Shown: piece after piece, positions 16,523 through 21,792 of the stretch
Layout of the letters: each line of letters opens with the position of its first letter
Position numbering within the stretch: position 1 is the stretch's first letter
Translations under genes and position numbers: made by a program
Assembly: GCA_044220535.1 (NCBI GenBank)
Contig: JBGAQU010000045.1
Location: 1 to 21,792 of the forward strand
Length of the DNA: 21,792 nt
Reading direction: 5' to 3'
From: JBDHTS01 sp044220535
Lineage (GTDB): Bacteria > Pseudomonadota > Alphaproteobacteria > Micavibrionales > Micavibrionaceae
Notes under the pieces: model-generated
Told to the model about the DNA's origin: nothing
Database searches by the model: none
What the model saw: only the letters and a program-made list of their open reading frames with translations

Positions 16523-16950
16523 GCCGGTGGCGGCAATGATACACTTATGGGAGGGTTGGGCCGTGATTATATGACTGGCGGAACGGGGAATGACACGTAT
16601 GTTTTTTCTGTCGGCCAATCCCCAATGACGAATCCCGACTTGGTCTTTGAAAACCTCAACGAAGGCACAGACACAATCAAGCTTATAGGCGTTAATCCTT
16701 CCGACGTCCGCATGTGGGCGGATGGTTCCGGCAACCTGAACATCCAGTACAGCACGACCGATAGCATTTACATCTATGGCGGGTTTGATTATTCCACACA
16801 AAGCAGCTTGGTGAATAAATACATTGAACGGATCGCGTTCGACAACGGCACAGTCTGGAATCTGGCAACCGGCATGACGATGACGGATACGGACGACACG
16901 CACCAGATTTACGGTTCATTGTTAGGTGACACGATAGACGGACGCGGCGG
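15290..16950 (+). repeat. Four tandem ~444-bp modules in the RTX gene
   Basis: The conserved block GACGG(A/G)CGCGGCGG recurs at 15605, 16049, 16493 and 16937, exactly 444 bases apart each time (148 codons). A second marker, GTCCGC(A/T)TGTGG, lies at 15371, 15818, 16262 and 16706 (447, 444, 444). The first module is the most divergent; modules 2 and 3 are closest. Constant spacing means duplication with length kept by selection or gene conversion. Confidence 0.92.
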
Positions 16951-18583
16951 CAACGACTCTATTAACGGGGGCAGCGGCAACGACACGCTCTATGGCGGCC
17001 AGGGTAACGATTACCTTCAGGGCGGCGCGGGCGACGACTATCTAAACGGCGGCCAAGGCCAGAACACGCTGGACGGCGGCGACGGCAACGACACGGCTGA
17101 TTATAGCTGGGTCACATCCGGCTTCGCCTATGACGCTGTCGCTGGTACGGTGACGCATAACGGCTATACGGATTATCTATACAACATCGAAAACGTCATC
17201 GCGCCGACGGCGGCCAGCATATCGAACACATATACGGTTTCGTCCGGCACTCTGAATGTGAATGAAACTGGCGGCAACGACCTGCTTGTCCTGGGTGGTT
17301 CTTTGACGCCTGAATCCCTGACCTTCACGAACAGCGGCACGGCTGATCTGGCGATAACGGCAACCGGCCTGTCCGTCACGCTGCAAAACCAGCGCGACGC
17401 CGTGGCTTCGCACCATGTCGAGACCTTGACGTTCACGGACGGCTTCGCCCTGCCGCTGGATCGGTACACGGCCTGGACGTTCGGCACATCCGCGATTGAC
17501 GCCATGTACGGCGACGCGGGCGGCGCAAAGGATGACGTGATGCTGGGGCGTGACGGCAACGACGTGCTGAAAGGCTACAACAACAACGACATCCTTTCCG
17601 GCGACGCCGGGAACGACAAACTCTACGGCGGCAATGGCAACGATATTTTGCATGGTGGCTCCGGCGCGGATCAGTTGTTCGGCGAAGCCAATGACGACAC
17701 GCTGTTCGGCGGCACGGGCGACGACCTTGTTTACGGCGGTACAGGTAATGACAACTATATCTGGTCTGCCGGGATGGGCGCGGACACGGTGACGGAGGAA
17801 ACCGGCGCGGCTGACCGTATCCTGGTCGGTGGCAATCTGATGCCGGAAAACCTGACCTTCTCCACCGTCAACGGCACGGATTTGAAAATCCTGTCCTCCC
17901 TTGCCGCGAGCGACAGCCTGACCCTCATCAACCAGCTTAACGCCGCGACTCCCGACCAGCGGGTTGAATCACTGACCTTTACAGACGGCTTTGCCCTGCC
18001 GCTTGACCGCTACAGTTCTTGGACATACGGCACATCCGGTGCCGATGCTATATACGGCGATGTCGGCGGCGCGAAAGACGATGTCATGCTGGGCGGCGCA
18101 GGCAACGACTCCCTGAAAGGCTATAACGGTAATGACATCCTCTCCGGCGACGCCGGAAACGACAAGCTATATGGCAGCAACGGTAACGACCTTCTGCACG
18201 GCGGCTCCGGCGCTGACCAGCTGCTGGGTGAAGCCAACGACGATACGCTGTATGGCGGCGCGGATAATGACATCCTGACCGGCGGCACGGGCGCGGACCG
18301 CTTCGTGTTCGAGACAGGCGGCGGCGTCGATACGGTGGCGGATTTTACGACGGCGCAGGGCGACATACTGGATGTGCATGGATTGCTGACCGGCTACGAC
18401 CCTTTGGCCAGCGCAATCAGCGACTTCGTGCAGATCAATGACAGCGGCGCAAACAGCATCGTTTCCGTTGACGCGGACGGTGCGGCCAACGGCAGCGTAT
18501 GGGTGCAGATTGCGACGCTGACCGGCGTGACAGGTTTGACGGATGAGGCGGCATTAATCGCAAGCGGCAACCTTATGGCTTAA
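16523..18583 (+). CDS. RTX-type secreted protein, C-terminal fragment with type I secretion signal
   Basis: This frame is in register with the central fragment and starts directly after the amber codon; the first ATG is 16547 (678 residues from there). It holds the fourth 148-residue module. A glycine/aspartate-rich RTX block (GGSGNDTLYGGQGNDYLQGG) follows, then two copies of a 182-residue module with ESLTFTDGFALPLDRY, GGAKDDVMLG and GNDILHGGSGADQL. The end (TGGTGADRFVFETGGGVDTV, ADFTTAQGDILDVHGLL and a final GNLMA) matches the C-terminal targeting domain of VCA0849-type type I secretion substrates. The protein would be exported by an ABC/MFP/TolC system in one step and fold on extracellular calcium. 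No such exporter is in the window. It converges on rep, with only ten bases between the stops. Without its N-terminus it may not be made at all. Confidence 0.82.
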   Translation, partial: AGGGNDTLMGGLGRDYMTGGTGNDTYVFSVGQSPMTNPDLVFENLNEGTDTIKLIGVNPSDVRMWADGSGNLNIQYSTTDSIYIYGGFDYSTQSSLVNKYIERIAFDNGTVWNLATGMTMTDTDDTHQIYGSLLGDTIDGRGGNDSINGGSGNDTLYGGQGNDYLQGGAGDDYLNGGQGQNTLDGGDGNDTADYSWVTSGFAYDAVAGTVTHNGYTDYLYNIENVIAPTAASISNTYTVSSGTLNVNETGGNDLLVLGGSLTPESLTFTNSGTADLAITATGLSVTLQNQRDAVASHHVETLTFTDGFALPLDRYTAWTFGTSAIDAMYGDAGGAKDDVMLGRDGNDVLKGYNNNDILSGDAGNDKLYGGNGNDILHGGSGADQLFGEANDDTLFGGTGDDLVYGGTGNDNYIWSAGMGADTVTEETGAADRILVGGNLMPENLTFSTVNGTDLKILSSLAASDSLTLINQLNAATPDQRVESLTFTDGFALPLDRYSSWTYGTSGADAIYGDVGGAKDDVMLGGAGNDSLKGYNGNDILSGDAGNDKLYGSNGNDLLHGGSGADQLLGEANDDTLYGGADNDILTGGTGADRFVFETGGGVDTVADFTTAQGDILDVHGLLTGYDPLASAISDFVQINDSGANSIVSVDADGAANGSVWVQIATLTGVTGLTDEAALIASGNLMA
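17280..18290 (+). repeat. Two tandem ~546-bp RTX modules
   Basis: The block encoding LTFTDGFALPLDRY occurs at about 17429 and 17975, 546 bases (182 codons) apart. It is followed in both by GGAKDDVMLG, KGYN, NDILSGDAGNDKLYG and LHGGSGADQL. This repeat family differs from the upstream 444-bp one. Confidence 0.85.
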
Positions 18584-18593
18584 AAGCAGGCAT

Positions 18594-19610
18594 TCAATCC
18601 AGTTGTGAATACCTGTCTATGGCTTTCTGGTGCTTTTCCTGAAATTTCTGGGTATTGCGGCTTAACCGCTTCATCATTGCCTCTCCAAGCACATCCAATA
18701 CGTACGGTATTTCGGACACGTCCATGCCATGCAAGGCGGCATAGGAAACCGTCTGACCCAAAATTGACTTTTCAAACTGGTCGGACATTTGAAGGCGATA
18801 GCCTTCGATGATCATTTTCCTTGTGGCACTGGACATATGTTTTTGCAGTTTTTGTTCTGAAATCCGGATCGCATCCAGCCAGAATGCCGCCATTGGCCAG
18901 CGGGTGATGTTAGTATCCGTCAGTGATGGCACGGTATATTTAATATCTTGCAAAAGGTTGGAAATCACATCACCGGCCATTCTGTCAAAATCAGAAAATC
19001 GACGCAAATTCCACTTTTTCAGTTCTTTCTTTCCAGCCCGCGCTTCGATGCGCCAGATTTCACCTTTAAACTCGGATTTTTTAATGCCCCAAATATCCCA
19101 CCAGAACGGCTTTTTCTTGTCCGTAATCTCCGATATTTTATCGTACAGGACGACTTCCCGGTTTGGGATGGAGCCAACCCTGAAATATTTTGCCTTTCTG
19201 CCGGAAAAGACCGCCTCGCATGTAGGGCTTTTACCGTCATCCGTATTCAACAGCCGCCGTTTAAACCGGCCTTTGGCGACAAAAGCCGTAATATCTGGCC
19301 AAAATGCATCGGTTTTAAAATCAATGCAAAAATCCAGGCGGCTTATAGCTTCCAAAGGCGCGTCCGTGACCTTGCCGGTCTTCTTGTCCAGGCGTGGAAC
19401 GCCCGACGCTTCAAGGTCATTGACAAGGAAACCAAGGATTTTGTCTTTCACTTTTTCATAGCCATATAAAGCCATAGTCAGGCTTTTCACGGACACCATG
19501 ACATTCCATCCATCCTTTTTAAGCGATTTACTGACCATCCACACTTCGCCATGAAACCCGGTATCGAAACGATAGGCGAACCTGCCTTGGCGATCCCGTT
19601 TCAGCGACAA
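18594..19610 (-). CDS. Putative replication initiation protein (Rep_trans-like)
   Basis: This 338-residue basic protein resembles replication initiation factors of rolling-circle plasmids and filamentous-phage-like elements. The pattern is SRLDFCIDF (90-98), a divergent beta region, NREVVLYDKISEI (150-162) with a candidate tyrosine Y156, and WRIEARAGKKEL (186-197). A helical C-terminal half follows. These are the hallmark R-x-D, Y-D-K and R-x-E blocks of that family, matched from memory. The exact superfamily is not certain, and a mobilisation relaxase of related fold is an alternative. The frame begins at TTG 19610 directly after an in-frame stop. ATG 19538 (residue 25) is a possible later start. 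Upstream, another frame (19528-19722) could encode a short leader or reflect an N-terminal frameshift. The TTTAAA boxes upstream suit an origin or promoter. Confidence 0.65.
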   Translation of the reverse strand: MSLKRDRQGRFAYRFDTGFHGEVWMVSKSLKKDGWNVMVSVKSLTMALYGYEKVKDKILGFLVNDLEASGVPRLDKKTGKVTDAPLEAISRLDFCIDFKTDAFWPDITAFVAKGRFKRRLLNTDDGKSPTCEAVFSGRKAKYFRVGSIPNREVVLYDKISEITDKKKPFWWDIWGIKKSEFKGEIWRIEARAGKKELKKWNLRRFSDFDRMAGDVISNLLQDIKYTVPSLTDTNITRWPMAAFWLDAIRISEQKLQKHMSSATRKMIIEGYRLQMSDQFEKSILGQTVSYAALHGMDVSEIPYVLDVLGEAMMKRLSRNTQKFQEKHQKAIDRYSQLD

Positions 19611-20065
19611 GAACTACAGTTTCGTTTTTACCGAGCCGGGCGACGGCGTCAGATTTTGTTTCCTGCGCTTTCTTTTTGGCGGTATGTCCAATATGTCCAA
19701 GATGCATTGCGGCAGGGCGCATTGGAAACTGATATCGAGGCCGTCAAAGTTTGAGCAAATCGGTTCCATATCCATCTTTCATGGGGCTGTGCCTGGCGTG
19801 TTACAAAACGCGGGCACAAGATTAAATCCGTCCTCTTTAAATTTTCTCCTTTTGCCAGATTTTCTGGTTTACGGCTTTGACGACATTTAAAGCCTCCTTT
19901 AAAGGCTTGGCTTAAATAAAAGTGTGGTTGGCGCTTCCGCGCAGGACAGCGATTGTTTTAAAGGGGGATTTAAAGGCGTTTAAGCGGAGTTCCGCCTGGC
20001 AGGATCATCCCTACCGGCTTTCCTTTGTTCCCCGTACGCTGTCAACTCCGCAGGGTAAACCGGGT
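19611..20065. other. Non-coding spacer with TTTAAA boxes, candidate origin or rep control region
   Basis: No convincing gene lies between rep and the AlpA-like gene. A 64-residue minus frame at 19528-19722 lacks a ribosome-binding site. TTTAAA occurs at 19836, 19886, 19898, 19957, 19969 and 20065, mostly followed by GG or GC. CCTTTAAAGG at 19896-19905 is a perfect palindrome. Such boxes upstream of a rep gene suit iterons or operator sites, but the spacing is irregular. Confidence 0.5.
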
Positions 20066-20272
20066 TTAAAGCATGGCCGCGCCCGGATCGGACGTGGAAC
20101 GCCGGATTTGCGCGCCTATGAAGGCGTCGATGTCGCAGCCGCGATAGGCGACCTTGCGGCCCACCTTCACAAAGCGCGGCCCTTTGCCTTCCCATCGCCA
20201 TTTGCGAAGCGTCGCGGGCGCGACACACAACATCTGCGATACGCGGTCGGGCGGATAAAGCTGGTCTTGCAT
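20066..20272 (-). CDS. AlpA-type helix-turn-helix DNA-binding protein
   Basis: This 68-residue protein fits the HTH_17/AlpA family, small winged-helix regulators found beside integrases and used as excisionase or integrase activator. LYPPDRVSQMLCVAPATLRK (5-24) is the helix-turn-helix. WRWEGKGPRFVKVGRKVAY (25-43) is the wing with the usual Trp, Gly-Pro-x-Phe and Val-Gly-Arg residues, and DIDAFI follows. ATG 20272 is preferred because AGGA lies six bases before it. An upstream TTG (20293) would add seven residues and has no such site. It lies between the 302-residue gene and rep on the same strand, separated from the first by an inverted repeat. A role in excision or in rep control is inferred from context. 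Confidence 0.8.
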   Translation of the reverse strand: MQDQLYPPDRVSQMLCVAPATLRKWRWEGKGPRFVKVGRKVAYRGCDIDAFIGAQIRRSTSDPGAAML

Positions 20273-20368
20273 GGCTGTCCTGTATCTTTTCAACGCCGGT
20301 CGGCATTGATCGGCGATAAGGACAGTTCAACAGAAATTGGGAAGATTGAAAATTTGCCTGAAAAATAT

Positions 20369-20406
20369 TTAACTTACTTAAAAAATTTCTAAGTAGGGTA
20401 AGTTAA
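20369..20406. promoter_or_regulatory. Inverted-repeat operator-like site upstream of the AlpA-like gene
   Basis: TTAACTTAC (20369-20377) and GTAAGTTAA (20398-20406) are exact reverse complements. Inside them TACTTA (20375-20380) and TAAGTA (20390-20395) form a second, overlapping pair. The site lies about 100 bases upstream of the AlpA-like start and four bases past the stop of the 302-residue gene, so it may be an operator or a weak terminator hairpin. Confidence 0.55.
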
Positions 20407-20409
20407 GAT

Positions 20410-21318
20410 TTAGATAAAGGCCAAAATGGTGGCTTCCATGATGGGATTTTGAAACGCACTAAGGCATAGAACGACGCACGCCATTTCATCGTCTATTTTG
20501 AAATTCATGCCATTGAAACCGGTTATGCTTTCAATAAAATCGGGCTTGAATTTTTCATTATATTTTCCCTTGCTTTCACGCAAGGTTTTTTGCGCGGACT
20601 TTATATTCTCAATTACTATTTTCTCACGTATTTTTTTAAAGGACTCCATTGCCTTTTCAAGTTCAAGCTTTGACCGGCCATGGTTTGCGCGTGATTTGAG
20701 GGAATTATAGTCTGCTGACTTGAAATACAAAGACATAAACAAAGCTGTCATGGCAGGAAGTGAAATGCAGTTACCCTTTGAGGCAAACCGCTTAATTTTC
20801 GCATAGGCCGCATAAACCTCGCTCTCCGTCCCGATTTTAAAAATCTGCTTGCTTATAAAACAGGCCAGGTGGATGGAGCAGTCCTTGTTTGAATCCGACA
20901 GGACATAGGCGAAAACGCCTGACAATGCCTTCAAAAACGGTCCTTTAAAAGCCCTGGTCTTTTTGGATGAAGGCAAAGCATGCCTGTCAATGGCGTCCAG
21001 CCTTTCCCGCATGACAGTTTCATTGTTCATGTTAAGGCAAGCTATATCGATTGAAAGATAGAGATTATCCAGATAAGCCTGATGGAAAAAGCCGCATTCA
21101 AAAAATATAGAAAGATCATCGCCTAAAAAATCATAAGCCGATAACGCGCCGTCCATCGTTTTTTTATCATTGGTCTTGATGGCAGTGATGACGCTGTTCA
21201 GGATTGAGTCCCGCCATTGCCGAAAAAGTTCAAGATCGTCCTGACGTTCTAAGCCGGACAGGTCTTTCTGCAACTTTTTGACAAACGCTACGCCATTGTC
21301 TTGCTTACTTTTCTTCAT
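20410..21318 (-). CDS. Unknown 302-residue protein coupled to the integrase
   Basis: I do not recognise this protein. It is cytoplasmic-looking, mostly helical and Lys/Glu/Ser-rich, with no signal peptide or clear membrane segment. Notable stretches are an N-terminal KKLQKDLSGLERQDDLELFR, a mid region rich in Phe, Cys and Leu (about 70-160), a charged helix KLELEKAMESFKKIREKIVI (about 218-237) and a hydrophobic end. It starts at ATG 21318, which overlaps the integrase stop TGA by three bases in an ATGA junction, so it is translated with the recombinase. The tight coupling suggests a role in recombination, excision or maintenance of the element. This is inference from position only. Base composition is AT-richer than the chromosomal genes. 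Confidence 0.75.
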   Translation of the reverse strand: MKKSKQDNGVAFVKKLQKDLSGLERQDDLELFRQWRDSILNSVITAIKTNDKKTMDGALSAYDFLGDDLSIFFECGFFHQAYLDNLYLSIDIACLNMNNETVMRERLDAIDRHALPSSKKTRAFKGPFLKALSGVFAYVLSDSNKDCSIHLACFISKQIFKIGTESEVYAAYAKIKRFASKGNCISLPAMTALFMSLYFKSADYNSLKSRANHGRSKLELEKAMESFKKIREKIVIENIKSAQKTLRESKGKYNEKFKPDFIESITGFNGMNFKIDDEMACVVLCLSAFQNPIMEATILAFI

Positions 21319-21792
21319 GCGGATTTTGCGGTTTTAGACGCCATTTGAATCATATTGCCGACGCTTTTGGCGGCTTCCTGCACAGATGTTTTCGTTAAAT
21401 GCGCGTAGCGTTCTGACATGCGCGTATCGGCATGGCCTAAAAGCTTCGCCACCATTTGCAGGGAAAAGCCCTGCGCTATGCACAGGGACGCGAAAGTATG
21501 GCGCAAGTCATGGATTCGCAACCCTTCAAGGTTCGCCAGTTTACGCACTCTCTGCCAGGGCTTTTGTTCGTTGTTTAGATAATGGTCTTTAACCTGGCCG
21601 ACAATGATGTAAGGATTTTTATCGACCTTAGGCGTTTTTTCCAGAATTTTAATTGCAGCAGGTGAAAGATGAATGACCTTCTTGCCTGTTTTACTATCCG
21701 GCAAATTCAAAAACCCGTTTTTCAAATCCACCCATTCCCATTTTGCCGTTTTGATCTCGCTGACCCGTGCGCCTGTCAGCATAAGAAGCCGG
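21315..21792 (-). CDS. Tyrosine recombinase/integrase, catalytic domain (5' end outside window)
   Basis: This is the C-terminal 158 codons of a phage-type integrase; the frame stays open to the window edge, so the first ATG seen (21782) is not the start. All catalytic residues are present in order: Arg in LTGARVSEI, Lys in DSKTGKKVIHL, His and Arg in HDLRHTFASL, the second His in LLGHADTRM, and the nucleophile Tyr in SERYAHL. It is therefore probably active. It would integrate and excise the element through a tRNA-Gly att site. The stop overlaps the start of the 302-residue gene. The missing N-terminus would contain the arm- and core-binding domains. The class resembles P4/phage-like integrases of proteobacterial islands. 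Confidence 0.92.
   Translation of the reverse strand, partial: RLLMLTGARVSEIKTAKWEWVDLKNGFLNLPDSKTGKKVIHLSPAAIKILEKTPKVDKNPYIIVGQVKDHYLNNEQKPWQRVRKLANLEGLRIHDLRHTFASLCIAQGFSLQMVAKLLGHADTRMSERYAHLTKTSVQEAAKSVGNMIQMASKTAKSA

Larger units (their letters stand above)
12159..21792. mobile_element. Probable integrative element inserted at tRNA-Gly (right end outside window)
   Basis: Everything from the tRNA 3' end to the window edge differs from the chromosome to the left. It holds a tyrosine recombinase, an AlpA-type DNA-binding protein, a putative replication initiator, AT-rich orphan genes, repeat-rich non-coding stretches and a large RTX cargo gene. Integration into a tRNA gene by a tyrosine recombinase is standard for such elements. 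The left boundary is inferred from context, since no second copy of the tRNA 3' end was found in the window. The right att site would lie beyond 21792, next to the missing 5' end of the integrase gene. Confidence 0.65.

Noticed and set aside
15290..16950. Repeat array considered as CRISPR
   Set aside because: The repeats are 444 bases long, coding and in frame, with no short repeat-spacer structure or cas genes.
19980..20330. 116-residue minus frame overlapping the AlpA-like gene
   Set aside because: It is Arg/Ala-rich out-of-frame reading; the 68-residue AlpA frame fits the family.
19922..20392. 156-residue plus frame across the AlpA-like gene
   Set aside because: It is antisense to a recognised helix-turn-helix gene and covers the TTTAAA spacer; low-complexity basic translation.

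Overview
The window looks like a chromosomal contig from an alphaproteobacterium. The ilvE / OmpR-type regulator / EnvZ-type kinase cluster, phasin, CsaA-type protein, RecX, Hsp33, and OmpA-like and other lipoproteins all read as alphaproteobacterial. A Rhodospirillales- or Micavibrio-like source is my guess from protein flavour, not something the sequence proves. A run of four Ns at 14823-14826 shows this is a draft or metagenomic assembly.

Left part (1-12158), ordinary chromosome. It starts with the 5' end of an exported or membrane-anchored hypothetical gene (minus). Next come ilvE (minus) and a divergent two-component pair (plus), then a phasin and CsaA-like pair (minus), with csaA apparently starting at CTG. 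An 860-residue orphan hybrid-lacking PAS histidine kinase follows (plus), then recX (minus), an ABC-2 permease overlapping hslO by one base (plus), a conserved lipoprotein (plus), an OmpA-family lipoprotein (minus), a small helix-turn-helix-like gene (plus) and tRNA-Gly(CCC). Palindromic intergenic repeats sit at 7181, 9488 and 10359-10501. The last is an exact inverted pair enclosing another hairpin.

Right part (12159-21792), a probable integrative element inserted at the tRNA-Gly. It opens with 430 gene-free bases holding CTATAGC repeats and hairpins, then a very AT-rich membrane protein gene. Next is a large RTX-type calcium-binding, type-I-secreted protein gene (about 13620-18583) that is broken in the assembled sequence at up to four places. 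On the minus strand there follow a putative replication initiator, a 455-base spacer rich in TTTAAA boxes, an AlpA-type DNA-binding protein with an inverted-repeat operator-like site upstream, an unknown 302-residue protein, and a tyrosine recombinase that overlaps it by four bases and runs off the window edge.

How it fits together: integrase, AlpA-like protein and Rep form a typical control and replication module of an integrative element or phage satellite. The RTX gene and the AT-rich membrane protein look like cargo. The left attachment site is inferred to be the 3' half of the tRNA-Gly; the right one would lie beyond 21792. The best candidates for new biology are the integrase-coupled 302-residue gene, the two repeat-rich non-coding segments of the element, and the 444-bp tandem modules in the RTX gene.
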